A DNA stretch of 64,000 nucleotides from Aradus depressus (GCA_963662175.1 OY759214.1:10850001-10914000), one strand, 5' to 3'; counted from the first letter of the stretch, positions 35,444 through 46,415 are shown. Made by a program: numbers and translations. Notes: generated from the letters alone by a model not told the origin.

Positions 35444-35700
35444 GGAAGTAATTGAACAAGAAGAATGGAAGAAACGGGAAGCCCTTCCTGGGATTGTTCT
35501 GTCATTCATTATGTTCATCGAATTCGGCACAGGCTCTTTTCTCAGCCGCAAATATAGAAATAGAAACTAGCGGAACTGAGGGTTGGCAGGAGAGAGGTAG
35601 TGAAGACGTCAATCAAGAAGAACGAAACTTGGAGGAGTGAAGAAGTACGAAGACAGGAGTATTGTATTACCTTCTGTCAGGAGTACAATAAAACACGGGG
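35444..35700 (+). other. possible 3'-terminal exon of an unidentified gene
   Basis: An acceptor-like tract ending TTTGTCATTATTCTAG precedes 35,445. It is followed by a relatively GC-balanced stretch with two competing open frames, and an AATAAA at about 35,687. One frame runs about 62 codons to a stop at 35,638-35,640 and ends acidic (NQEERNLEE). I do not recognise either translation. An isolated last exon or a retroposed fragment are both possible. Confidence 0.2.
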
Positions 35701-35777
35701 AGAGTGTCTAAGGCAGATAAAGATGTTTTTGATTTCGAGAGTTTATGAGGTTCCTAAAAATAAGTAGTTATTGTGCA

Positions 35778-36041
35778 TCATGCCCGGGCTTTAAATAAGA
35801 GGTCATACCGCGTACTACTAGAGCTCTTTCGTCACTCTGACGGACCTAGGATAGGGTTTTGTAGCAAGTATTTGACATCGTACAGGCTTGGGACCGTCGC
35901 TTAACGTCCTATTGTCGCTCAAGCGTGCTCAAGTTTTTTTTTACCTCCCAGATAAAAAACCTGAAGGCCTCGGCCGGGTCTTGAACCCGCGATCTTGAGC
36001 TCACTAGATTAGCATGCTACCTCTGAGCTACCGGCGCCCTC
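35778..36041 (-). repeat. tRNA-derived SINE copy (antisense)
   Basis: Antisense 3' signature CATGCCCGGGCTTTAAATAA at the left; the tRNA head ends at the right with CTACCTCTGAGCTACCGGCG (antisense A box). The B box is visible as GGGTCTTGAACCCGCGATC. The centre is shortened. Confidence 0.75.
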
Positions 36042-36654
36042 AAATAATTAATATGTATTATACACTTCTTGAAGTCAATAGATACAATTAAAAAAATTTA
36101 ATGTTCAATTAAAAATGTTTATGTTAGAAGGAAACGGATTTTTTTCTCATTGTTCAAAGAGAATAAAATTAACCACAATAAAAAATCGTGTTCCATAGCC
36201 GAATATACCTCCACAGTTTTATCCTCCTTTAAGGTCTCTCGAATCTACGTTATCTTTAATCATTATTTCTCATTATTTATATATTAATTTATCTTATCTC
36301 TCTTGGCTTTTCCTTTTATTTATTTTTATTATCACTTTATTATTTATTTTTATTTTATTTATCTATATCTATATATATTTTATAATTGTTATTGTTATTT
36401 TGTTTTCTTTCTCTTTTCCATATTTCGCAACATTGTGACCTGAGGAAGGGAGGTAAGACACCTCAGAAGAAGTTATAAAATTATTTATTCTTCATTTAAT
36501 TCAAGTAAAAACTGTATAGATACTGTAATAATAAAAAAAAAAATGTAGATCTACATTTTTTTTTTTTTTTTTTTGATTATTACATTATTTGTAATGTAAG
36601 CTGGTGTGTAATATATAAGACATATAATATATATATTACACACCAGCCCTCCCA
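36042..36654. other. AT-rich DNA with hairpins and a PLE-like scrap
   Basis: Around 36,230-36,480 the sequence parallels the 504-bp insertion at 32,627-33,130: a T-rich run-up, then TTCGCAACATTGTGACCTGA and a GGGAGGTAAGACACCTC stem. A palindrome of about 20-bp arms built on CTGGTGTGTAATATAT lies at 36,600-36,650. No gene. Confidence 0.4.
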
Positions 36655-37390
36655 ATACATCTAGACAGGGATTTCTGAATCCTCATACTAAACTTGGTGT
36701 AGATATGTTACGGGTAAAGTTAGATTAACGGTTAAACCTAGTATTACCCGGGTAAACTGCGTAGTACCCGCTGCCGCTTGGTTAAAGTTGGGTATACTAA
36801 TAATGACAAGGCCATTAGTGGACGTATGTTCCACTATAAAGATTAGGTACTTATTAATTAGCTCGACCACACCTCAATTTCCATTGTTGTAAGCTGTCTA
36901 ACAGCGATAATCATTCATCTGGGTACATAAATTCCTAGAACAAACATAAATCGAAATATTACAAAATTTGGGGGCGTATTTGCCGGCGTTCCGCCGGCGG
37001 GACGATATATCTCCCGCTTCCGTCGTACCTATAAAGTAAAGCCTGAAACGTGAACTATTTCAATTATATTTCGGACTTTAACCAAGCGGCAGCGGGTACT
37101 ACTAGGTTTACCCGTAGCAGATATATTCATTACATTGGCAGTTATCAGGGTTTTTGAGTTGAGCCCCCCCCCCCCCCCTCCCCTCCTCTCCCTGACACCC
37201 CTTTCCCTTTGGTTGATTTGACTGAAATTTAATAGATGTCGTCGTTATGGGGTTCTAGTCACACATTTTCTCCTTCCAGTTTTGGGCTCAGGGGGTCGGA
37301 AAACATGAAATTTCGTTGAAAACTCAGCATCGAATTTCAAACCGGTTACATAACTTCTATAGATACTCCGTATAGCTGGGGAAGTAAAAT
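36655..37390. repeat. R2 dispersed repeat interrupted by a TIR element
   Basis: R2 text to 36,718 (TTTCTGAATCCTCATACTAA) resumes at about 37,117 (ATATATTCATTACATTGGCA) and runs to the end phrase CCGTATAGCTGGGGAAGTAA near 37,385. The C run at 37,165-37,178 lies in the R2 interior. Confidence 0.6.
36719..37116. mobile_element. 398-bp TIR element (MITE-like) inside R2
   Basis: Ends are TACGGGTAAA and TTTACCCGTA. Longer internal inverted blocks match between the sides: GTACCCGCTGCCGCTTGGTT at about 36,764 pairs with AACCAAGCGGCAGCGGGTAC at about 37,079. It interrupts an R2 copy. No clear target duplication was found, and the TIRs do not identify a superfamily. No coding capacity. Confidence 0.6.
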
Positions 37391-38063
37391 GACTAACTAG
37401 TTTGTTATTAATACATCATATATTAGTTAAATGTTGTTATTAATACATCTACACCTGTTGAGTGAGTTCTGTAAGTAAACGTGTGTAAATAGTGAATAGT
37501 TGTTGTAACTATGTATAATGCGTGTTGTTAGTTGATGATATCAGTAGGGCTGTTGTTAGAACAGTTCCGGTGGTTCATTGTTAAGTGGCATCACTAATAT
37601 TACCTCGTCTAAGTGCCATGAACATCATCAGCTCAAGTCGCTCAGCTGGCTAAAGGAGCACCCCTGAAACAAAAATGGATGTTAGATCACTATGGCGGAT
37701 TCATTTAAAACAATAATTAATAACAATATTGAAAAAAAATGTAGGATTACTGTCAGTAGTATTGGGCGATGACCCCGGGAGAGATTTGCGTGCTTGGGTC
37801 CTTTATGAGAACAGTCTCTTCGTACCTTAAAGGGATTGAGTGCCTTAAAGGGCCTTTTCAATACATTCTAATAACCATGGGACTTAAAAGGACCTGTATG
37901 AGTCTTTCAAGAGACGTTAGCCTCTTAGTGTCTTAAAGGGCTGAAAAGCCCTAAAAGCGTCCAAATGTCTTTAATAATCAGGTGATCCAAATGGACTTAA
38001 GTGTCTTAGACTTGTGTTTAAGTGTTCTAGGCTCTTTTGAATTTTCTTCTTGCCGAGTCCCAC
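37391..38063. other. Intergenic DNA, nothing recognised
   Basis: No repeat family seen elsewhere in the window and no open frame. The 37,780-38,040 part has repeated CTTAAAGGG and CTTAA motifs of no evident meaning. Confidence 0.4.
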
Positions 38064-38216
38064 TTTTTCTTAGTTTATTATATTTGGGAAAAAAAAAAAA
38101 ACTTAAGCACTCTATCTTTTGGATGGAACGCTAAACAATGGTCTCGAGCCTGTATGATGTTAGATACTCGTTAAAGATCCCTACCCTATGTGAATAAAAA
38201 TTTAGGGGCAGCAATT
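38064..38216 (+). repeat. tRNA-derived SINE fragment
   Basis: Diverged SINE body (GGTCTCGAGCCTGTATGATG, GTGAATAAAAATTTAGGGG) without head or 3' signature. Confidence 0.55.
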
Positions 38217-38640
38217 ATGCAACAATTATATTATGGATCAGCACAAACCTAATCCCTCTGGTCAGTTAACCCTAAGTGCACGTTCATAATGAACGAGAAC
38301 GGCTAAGAGGGAAATTACAAAACTCTGATATTGAGAAAACAAGAATGAGACTCGGTGTAGGGGCCGTTTGACACCCGTTTTCCTGGTCCGAAGTTACCTT
38401 ATTTAAGATGTACAAACATGTAGTATTTATTTCCTTAAAGTTAGATAAGCCCATTAAAAAAAAAAATTAAAATTAAATGCACAATAGCAAAAAGTTGTGC
38501 ACAGTAATTAAAGTTCTGTAAAAAACATATTATTCACAGTAACAAAATTAATTCACATTTACAAGATTAAATTCAGAGTAATAAATTCATTCATTAAAAA
38601 AGTAAACAAATAGTAAAAAAAAGAAACTCGCGGTAAGAAG

Positions 38641-39975
38641 CATATATTCACAGTAAATAAATTAAATGCTAGTAGAATAATATTTAACTAATAGTAAAAT
38701 AAAATAAAGGCAGAGTAAAGAGGATATATTTACAGTAAATAAATTAAATGCTAGTAGAATAATATTTAACTAATAGTAAAATAAAATAAAGGCAGAGTAA
38801 AGAGGATATATTTACAGTAAATAAATTAAATGCTAGTAGAATAATATTTAACTAATAGTAAAATAAAATAAAGGCAGAGTAAAGAGGATATATTTACAGT
38901 AAATAAATTAAATGCTAGTAGAATAATATTTAACTAATAGTAAAATAAAATAAAGGCAGAGTAAAGAGGATATATTCACAGTAAATAAATTAAATGCTAG
39001 TAGAATAATATTTAACTAATAGTAAAATAAAATAAAGGCAGAGTAAAGAGGATATATTTACAGTAAATAAATTAAATGCTAGTAGAATAATATTTAACTA
39101 ATAGTAAAATAAAATAAAGGCAGAGTAAAGAGGATATATTTACAGTAAATAAATTAAATGCTAGTAGAATAATATTTAACTAATAGTAAAATAAAATAAA
39201 GGCAGAGTAAAGAGGATATATTTACAGTAAATAAATTAAATGCTAGTAGAATAATATTTAACTAATAGTAAAATAAAATAAAGGCAGAGTAAAGAGGATA
39301 TATTTACAGTAAATAAATTAAATGCTAGTAGAATAATATTTAACTAATAGTAAAATAAAATAAAGGCAGAGTAAAGAGGATATATTTACAGTAAATAAAT
39401 TAAATGCTAGTAGAATAATATTTAACTAATAGTAAAATAAAATAAAGGCAGAGTAAAGAGGATATATTTACAGTAAATAAATTAAATGCTAGTAGAATAA
39501 TATTTAACTAATAGTAAAATAAAATAAAGGCAGAGTAAGGAGGATATATTTACAGTAAATAAATTAAATGCTAGTAGAATAATATTTAACTAATAGTAAA
39601 ATAAAATAAAGGCAGAGTAAAGAGGATATATTTACAGTAAATAAATTAAATGCTAGTAGAATAATATTTAACTAATAGTAAAATAAAATAAAGGCAGAGT
39701 AAAGAGGATATATTTACAGTAAATAAATTAAATGCTAGTAGAATAATATTTAACTAATAGTAAAATAAAATAAAGGCAGAGTAAAGAGGATATATTCACA
39801 GTAAATAAATTAAATGCTAGTAGAATAATATTTAACTAATAGTAAAATAAAATAAAGGCAGAGTAAAGAGGATATATTTACAGTAAATAAATTAAATGCT
39901 AGTAGAATAATATTTAACTAATAGTAAAATAAAATAAAGGCAGAGTAAAGAGGATATATTTACAGTAAATAAATT
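38641..39975 (+). repeat. 82-bp tandem array, about 16 copies
   Basis: The unit contains AATAAAGGCAGAGTAAAGAG, then GATATATTTACAGTAAATAA and GCTAGTAGAATAATATTTAA. The phrase GGCAGAGTAAAGAGG recurs at 38,709, 38,791 and 38,873, giving a period of exactly 82. Units are nearly identical; the rare variant TATATTCACA appears at 38,643, 38,971 and 39,791, spaced by 4 and 10 whole units. The stretch 38,490-38,640 looks like a degenerate forerunner with repeated ACAGTAA and AATTCA motifs. No coding potential. Confidence 0.9.
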
Positions 39976-40880
39976 AGCCTGTTCGGCTACTTACTCGGTA
40001 AACTGCAATTTAGTGCTGTGCATTTTAATTCGTATAGCCTTTATTTTTTTTTACTGGGCATTCATGTTGTTTACCGAGTGTTCTGAAATTTCCTACTGCG
40101 CCTTATTAACCGAGTTATTGGATTAACTTACTAGTCAATACATTTTTAGTTATTGTGTTAAAATTGTATTTAGTGTTGCATTTTACTGTGCATTTATCAT
40201 TTTGTACTGTGTAATTAACCTTTCTCACTCGGTAAGTTGCCTTTTTTGCCTTATTTTTTTATTGTGCATAAATCCTAGCCTTAAAAAAATGAATGATGAA
40301 CCTAAAGTCCATTTATTTGTTCACCCGTGCTAAGAAATAGTCTTGTTCTGAGGAACGGTGACACACGATAAACAGTAGCGTGACTTGAACACTCAACGAA
40401 CCTGCAACATTTAAACAGCGATGAATGACGGACTGTGTGAGGAAATCTTATTTTGTTTCATTCAGAAAACAAAACGTGGCAAACACTGTGGTTTTCCCCG
40501 TCCCTAATCCACAAAAATACTGTACATTCCCAGAATGTATCCACCATTTATTTTTATTTTTACTTTCTTATATATTATGAGATAGTATAGCAATCGTGCG
40601 AAAATCCGAGGTCGACTTTTCAATGAATTTTCACGTTTCAAGGTGTTTGTATGTGATTGGAACTTTGTGAGTGCTCTAACTCAAAAACTATTGTATCTAA
40701 AAAGGTGAAATTTGAATTGAAGAAGTCACATGTGCTAGCTTAGATCTGACTACATTTTGGCCGAAAACGGACAAAAATTGAGATCACTTCAAGTATATTT
40801 TACAAGATACCGTTTATATAATATATTATTAAAGCATCACTTCCAAAAAATAGCAGAATCTTCCTATTATAGAACAGTTA
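39976..40880. other. Intergenic DNA, nothing recognised
   Basis: The 39,976-40,270 part has repeats of the sort CTCGGTAA and GTGCATT but no defined unit. The remainder holds no recognisable gene or repeat. Confidence 0.4.
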
Positions 40881-41213
40881 GTTATTATGACTCATGCCCG
40901 GGCTTTAACTACAAGGTCTTATCGCCTATTACCCGAACGCTCTTTCGCCACTCTGGTGGACTTGAGGCCCAAATCTACTATGGAAGTCCAAAATTTTGCA
41001 TACCCTAAATTTTTATTCACCTAGGGCAGGGATCTTTAACGAGTACCTGACATCGTACAGTCTCGGGACCATCACATAACGTTCCATCCGAAGGACGGCA
41101 TGCTCAAGTTTATTTTACCTCCCTGATAAAATAAACTAAGTGCCTCGGCCGGGTTTCAAACCCACGAGCTCAGAAGGCAAGCACGCATACCACTGAGCTA
41201 CCGGCACCCTCAT
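40881..41213 (-). repeat. tRNA-derived SINE copy (antisense, near full length)
   Basis: Runs from the antisense 3' signature (GACTCATGCCCGGGCTTTAA) through ACCCTAAATTTTTATTCACC and CCGAAGGACGGCATGCTCAA to the antisense tRNA head (CCACTGAGCTACCGGCACCC). At about 333 bp it and the 61,805-62,124 copy best define the family's full length. Confidence 0.8.
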
Positions 41214-41324
41214 AAAGAACCGGTACACTTTATATTTTTGAGGAATTAGACAACATAAAAGTAAAACAAGTTCTTTGCTTTCATTTATTTGGATATAAAT
41301 ACTGAATTCTGCTCAAAGCGTCAG

Positions 41325-41635
41325 AAAAAAGCCATCGGTGAATCACCAGCAATGTACTTCCACAGAACAAAATTATCAATTAACATTTCGCTATATATTC
41401 AACAGTTGACTTACTTACGGCCTCCTAAATCCTCACACTAAACTTTGTTTCGATACATTCATTACATTAGCAGTTATTCAATGTTTTCCTTCTGGGATTT
41501 TATTTTTTACACACTAATAAAACTTCGTGTCGATATCAGGGGGTCAGAGAACATGAAATTCCGTTAAAAACTTAGCATCGAATTTCAGAACGATTACATA
41601 ACTTCCTCTATACTTTGTATAGCTGTGGAAATAAA
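41325..41635. repeat. R2 dispersed repeat copy
   Basis: Left end GGTGAATCACCAGCAATGTA, right end TATACTTTGTATAGCTGTGG. The interior is shortened relative to the consensus. Confidence 0.6.
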
Positions 41636-41969
41636 AAAAAGTCAAACTAGAGGTTAATTTCTTGTTTATATTTCTGAATCTACATTCAAACATAATTTCT
41701 ATGCTACTATTTTAAAATGCACAATAAATACAATTATTAAACCTTTCACCTGCAAGGGTATCCCCTTTTCCCGCATTAATAATTACTGTTTATCCATGAC
41801 CTATGCGAACCATAGTTAATAACAAACTATTAACATGGCGGCCCCTCATAGTTACTGAGTTGGATTAGACAAAAAAAAAAAAAAAAAAAAGAGAAATTTT
41901 TTAAGAATCAACTCACGATGCTGATCAGAAAGTAGATTCTTCCTCCGCCTCTAGTCACCTTTTACTTAA

Positions 41970-42257
41970 GATATCTCATTTTTACTTCCCAGCTCTACAA
42001 AGTAATGTTATTCAATCGGTCAGAAATTCGATGCTGAGTTTTCAACGGAATCTGATATCTGCCGACTTCCAATGTATCTATATACACGAAATTGTATATT
42101 AGTATGCAAATTCCAATAAGGACTAAACATATTAATTTATAGCTGAATGCGCCGAAAGGAAGGGGGAGGGGGGGGCTCAACTCAAAAACATATTTAGCTG
42201 GCGATGTATTAAATGTATCGAAATTTTACATTTAAATTTAAAACCAAGTAAACCGTA
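41970..42257. repeat. R2 dispersed repeat interrupted by a Tigger-like MITE
   Basis: Starts with TTTACTTCCCAGCTCTACAA and R2 interior phrases, then breaks at 42,257. The other R2 end phrase (GTTGATTAATTCATATTACC then GATGATTCACCG) appears directly after the MITE at 42,890-42,922. Confidence 0.6.
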
Positions 42258-42887
42258 CAGTAGAGTCTCGCTAATCCAGACTAGATGGGACCGGACCCCG
42301 TCCGGATCACCGAAAGTCCGGATTAAACGGAATTTGCAGTAAAATGCACATAGTTTTTTTTTTTTTTTCTCATAAATACACCTTTTTGTTCAGCTTAATT
42401 TTATTTTCAATACTACATAATGTATATGTATGTAGATCTAAGTTTTCGACCTACGAACTGAGATAGGATTAACAAAACGAAACATCTTTGTGATTAAAAT
42501 TCAAAATGTATTTTTTGTATAGTACTACTGTACAAAACAAACCACGGTACATTAATGTTAAAGAATTTTAAAAAGGAAATATGTAAACGTTAAATTCTGA
42601 ACATGACTAAAAAATAAAACAATGTACAGTAAGTAATGAAAACAAGAATAATATTTTTAGACTCACTAAAAAAATTCCGTAATGTTTTTTTACTTTAAAG
42701 AAGACCGACGTCTTTTTGTCGTACGATCTTGTAGGCGCCTCAAGGTAGTAGTCAAACTCCCTCGTTGAATTATTTTCGTACTTACCGCTCGCTAAATTAA
42801 ATTTTTTAGTTTACGCTTTTTTTAAAATCCCGTCCGTATTAACCGGATGTCCGGATAATCGGTGTCCGGATTAGCGGGACTCTACTG
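42258..42887. mobile_element. pogo/Tigger-like MITE, 630 bp
   Basis: Left TIR CAGTAGAGTCTCGCTAATCC, right TIR GGATTAGCGGGACTCTACTG; the first 20 bases pair with a couple of mismatches. The inner flanks are built on repeated GTCCGGATTA-type phrases. TA dinucleotides flank both sides (42,256-42,257 and 42,888-42,889). TIR sequence and TA duplication are those of pogo/Tigger elements of the Tc1/mariner superfamily. No transposase is present, so this is a non-autonomous derivative. Confidence 0.85.
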
Positions 42888-43230
42888 TAGTTGATTAATT
42901 CATATTACCGATGATTCACCGTTTTTTTTTCTCTCTCTTTTTTTAATCCCTCCATGTGTGAAATTGCAATATTTCAGTACTGTTATTTCAATAAAAGATT
43001 TCATAAATAAATTATACTAATTGTAAAAATTAAAGTTTTCATTAGTATTGCATATTTTCTGATCCCTGAACGAGAAAATTATATTAAGAAACTTCCAATA
43101 GAATCATTTTTTACATATTTAATTTATTTTTATTTTTTACATAACTACATATAACGATAGAATAAATATATTTTTTTACCTTAAATATGGAATAGAATTC
43201 ATAGGTGGAAAGCCCGTTAGCTATGATTAT

Positions 43231-43453
43231 TAGGAATAGATAATTAAAATGCACAATTTCTTTGTCAAACTTCACTATATATTCTCAAATACTCAACTAG
43301 TTTCGCCGTGTTAAGGCATTATCAAGAGTCACTTACAAAAAAAGTTTGTAAGTGACTCTTGATAATGCCTTAACACGGCGAAACTAGTTGAGTATTTGAG
43401 AATATATAGTGAAGTTTGACAAAGAAATTGTGCATTTTAATTATCTATTCCTA
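43231..43453. repeat. 223-bp perfect palindrome
   Basis: Two 109-bp arms in perfect inverted orientation are separated by five bases (AAAAG at the centre, between CACTTACAAA and TTTGTAAGTG). The arms end TAGGAATAGA and TCTATTCCTA. No mismatch was seen. A transcript would form one long hairpin. The arm contains CCTTAACACGGCGAAACTAG, reminiscent of Penelope-like element noncoding ends. Confidence 0.9.
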
Positions 43454-43499
43454 GAATGGAGCTTCACAAAGTAAATCTGGAAACCATAAATTATATGAT

Positions 43500-43960
43500 T
43501 ATTAGGGTTTTTGAGTTGAGCCCTTCTCTGATCCCCACCTTTTCATCGGTCGAATTCGTGGAAAATTAATAGGTGTCGTCCTTATGGAGTATATAATTAT
43601 ATATAAAATTGTGTGCTAATACAATCATTACAACGGCAGGTATTCAAGTTTTTATTTGTACCTCCCCCCCCCCCCCTCCCCCCCCCCCTCCCCCTGCATT
43701 AGGGGCCCTTATCCCCCTTTCCCTTCGGCAAATTGTGCTGAAAATTAATATGGTGTGTCCTCATGGAGTTCTGGATACACATTTATTTTTTAAATTTTTG
43801 TGTCGATACATTCATTTTATCGTTTGCACAGACACACACAGACAGACTTTTTTTTATTTTTGAAATAAGGAGATTGGAAAACGGGAAATTCCGGTGAAAA
43901 CATAACATCGAATTTTAGACTGATTACATAACTTCCCTATACTTCGTAGTTGTGGAACTA
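43500..43960. repeat. R2 dispersed repeat copy
   Basis: Contains R2 interior phrases (TAATAGGTGTCGTCCTTATG at about 43,569, TTTTGTGTCGATACATTCAT at about 43,796) and the end TTCCCTATACTTCGTAG. Long C runs lie at about 43,660-43,695. Confidence 0.55.
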
Positions 43961-44114
43961 GAACCTGAAGATGTTGAGGATGTTTAGGTATATTTGTGTG
44001 AAGATAGTGTTGTGTTTCTTAGCTCTGTGTGGGTTTGTGCCCACCTCATGTACTGGCCAATGGCCTCATTAGATCTACCTACCCCCGACTTTTCTACAAT
44101 CTACCATATGGTTT

Positions 44115-44400
44115 ATTTCTCCCCCAGATATACGAAGTATAGGGGAAGTTATGTAATTAGTCAGAAATTCGATGCTGAGTTTTCAGCAGAGTTTTATATT
44201 TTCCGACCTCCTGATTTCAAAAATAAAAAAAAATCTGTTTTGTCTGGATCCGAGAAATCCCGAGAAAATGAATACATCGACACGAAATTTTATATGTGTA
44301 TCTAGAACGTCATAACCACACCCATTGATTTTCAGTCAAATCGACAGAAGGGAAAGGGGATTCGAGGAAGGCTTAACACAAAAACTCGAGGAATTTTTAG
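44115..44400 (+). repeat. R2 dispersed repeat fragment
   Basis: Begins TACGAAGTATAGGGGAAGTT, continues with TCAGAAATTCGATGCTGAGT and fades at about 44,400. Confidence 0.6.
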
Positions 44401-44728
44401 TTAGTTTTTTTTAAAGACGAGTACAAGAAGTGTGCCTGTCTGGCAGGGGGTTGGCGCGGCATCGCCGGGCCTCTGGACTGATACACTGCCGGGCTTGGAG
44501 GGTATGGTCGGTGCCACTACAAACACACTCTCGTTGATGTATACGAGTATAGCACTGCCCAAATTGAGTAGCTAAAAAAGAGAGAGTGGTCCGGTGGTGC
44601 CGTTGCTGGTCCCTTGGGGTGGTTGGTTCGCACTGCAGGTTGGGTGCCCCGGGAGTCCCTGTTTGGTTCAAAAATAAGTATTCTATAACATTCCAAAGAA
44701 AGAGTATGTCTATCACGAACGGCGCCAC

Positions 44729-45820
44729 CATGTATATCAATATCATTTCAGTAGAATTTAATAAAGTATATTATATATATTTTCCCAATTATATATTATA
44801 TATATGTACTTGTCTTAATATAACTATATAATATAATTTAATTTTGCATATATTTTAGCTTTCTAAAACTTTCTAATGTTATCCAGGAAAAAGAAAAATT
44901 CAAAAACTGGTTGAATCAAAAGTGAAACAACTTGAGTTCCTGGGACTTCGACCGTCTGGAAGTGAAAATGTTAACTCAATGGACTGGTTCAGAATGAATC
45001 ACCGTCAGGAACTTGGAGCAGGAAACTAGCTGACATCTCTTCTGAATGGTCAACTTCGAAGAAGGTGCTGTGGAGCGCTTAAACAAACTCCATCTTCAGA
45101 GGTAAGTAAGTACATAAGGGGAAGAGTTAGCTCCATGGCTACCTTAAAAACGAGATGTTCCCAAATGTCCGAGATCGGTTGATATCTAATAAACTTATCG
45201 ATGGGTGAGTGACAGATCACAAAGGGTTGGTCGGTGGTCGCCCCCGGCCCGTTCCGCAGTGACAAGGGCTTATTCGTTCTGGTAATGGATTATTTTGTCT
45301 TCCGTTAGCCTCCTAGGGTGCATCGCATTCAAACACGACATGGTAGGGCGTTTTTTCTTCCTTGGCTTTCTTGATATTCACACATAAAACCACACCTGAA
45401 TGTCTTGAGTGCTGCAGATGTTCATCGCGGATTCAGGATGTTCATAATAAGATGAGAATAACTCTGTTCTGGCGATTGTCTTCTACTGATCCAGTCTCTT
45501 CTCATGGTTTTGGAAGACCTCTTTGATCCGTTCTGGTACTATACAGTCTATTAGAGTCTTTCTTGGCCAATTGGTCAGCCATATCCTTCCTATCAATGTT
45601 GCATGTAGTACTCTGTTAAAGACCTTTTTGTAGTGACAGAACCGTTCTGGTAATATACAATCTTATAGAGTCCTTCTTGGCCAATTGGTCAGCCATATCC
45701 TTCCCATCAATGTTGCATGTAGTACTCTGTTAAAGACCTTTTTGTAGTGACATAGAACCGTTCTGGTAATATACAGTCTTTTAGAGTCCTTCTTGGCCAA
45801 TTGGTCAGCCATATCCTTCC
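44729..45820. repeat. left 1,092-bp direct repeat flanking the Polinton
   Basis: This interval is repeated in the same orientation at 59,657-60,748 with a constant offset of 14,928 and only a few substitutions (for example AGGAAACTAG versus ATGAATCTAG). Its left edge is CATGTATATCAATATC. Its right edge is inside a 115-bp tandem unit, four bases before the Polinton TIR. It contains no convincing gene; a 71-codon minus frame at 45,050-45,265 (shared by both copies) is unrecognised. Confidence 0.85.
45562..45820 (-). repeat. 115-bp tandem repeat with RNase H-like reading (left)
   Basis: The phrase CTTGGCCAATTGGTCAGCCA begins units at 45,562, 45,676 and 45,792 (periods 114 and 116). On the minus strand one frame reads NIDGKDMADQLAKK, resembling the end of RNase H domains of non-LTR retrotransposons (pattern GxxGNxxADxLAK). 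It therefore looks like an amplified scrap of a LINE. The third unit is cut by the Polinton junction. Confidence 0.65.
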
Positions 45821-45824
45821 TCTT

Positions 45825-46264
45825 AGTAGGGGAGAGAAGTATGTTCTACCACAGGAGCACAGGAGCGAAGGAGCTGTGCTCCTTCTCTCCTGTGCTCCTG
45901 TGTTAGAACATACTTCTCACTATAGGAGCGCAGGATCACCCTTTCACCACAGGAGCGCAGGATCACCCTTTCACCACAGGAGTGCAGGATCACCCTTTCA
46001 ACATCCTGAGCACACCATCCTTCGAAGCTCTAACCAGGATCACAGGAGCAAAGGAACACCCCTCATCTACACCATCCTCTAGGATCCTTCAGATACCTCG
46101 CAGGAGTCAAGCATTTCAACACCCTGAGCACACCATCCTTCAGTAGAAGCCACACTCCATGCTTTTTAATTCATACAGCTCTAACCCATGAATGCAGTCG
46201 AACAGTTTGGAAAACTGTAGACCATGCATAGTAGTAGGGAAAAAAGGTTAAGAAAAAACGTAAG
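45825..46264 (+). repeat. Polinton left terminal inverted repeat (440 bp)
   Basis: Inverted copy lies at 59,217-59,656, also 440 bp, with near-identity (a mismatch at the eighth to ninth base, GGGGAGAG versus GGGGGGAG). Its outer part is a large hairpin (45,834-45,918), followed by three direct repeats of about 27 bp containing GGAGCGCAGGATCACCCTTT. The inner edge is GAAAAAACGTAAG. Confidence 0.92.
45834..45918. repeat. terminal hairpin inside the Polinton TIR
   Basis: Two 41-base arms pair with two mismatches around a TGT spacer (45,875-45,877). The arm starts GAGAAGTATGTTCTACCACA and is built on ACAGGAGC repeats. The same hairpin occurs in the right TIR. It lies nine bases from the element tip, a place where terminal-protein-primed replication starts in this group, so a role in end recognition is possible but is inference. 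Confidence 0.85.
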
Positions 46265-46267
46265 ACC

Positions 46268-46415
46268 CAACGGTTACAGGAGCATCCCCCCTCATCTACG
46301 CCATTCTCTAGGATCCTTCAGATACCTCGCAAGAGTCATGTATTCAACACCCTGAGCACACCATCCTTCGGTAGGAGCCACACTACATGCTTTTTAATTC
46401 ATACAGCTATAGCCT
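46268..46415 (+). repeat. partial TIR duplication, left side only
   Basis: Repeats part of the TIR in direct orientation (CTCTAGGATCCTTCAGATAC, ACCCTGAGCACACCATCCTT, CATGCTTTTTAATTCATACA) with noticeably more divergence than the two TIRs show from each other. It has no counterpart at the right end, so it is an older internal duplication. Confidence 0.7.

Noticed and set aside
44411..44746. 111-codon minus-strand frame rich in Cys/Arg
   Set aside because: No family recognised, no clear start context, and its N-terminal end lies in the 1.1-kb flanking repeat; could be an old retroelement scrap but unsupported.
45801..46082. Open frames with HRSAGSPFH repeats in both Polinton TIRs
   Set aside because: Generated by the ~27-bp repeats and hairpin of the TIR, open on both strands.
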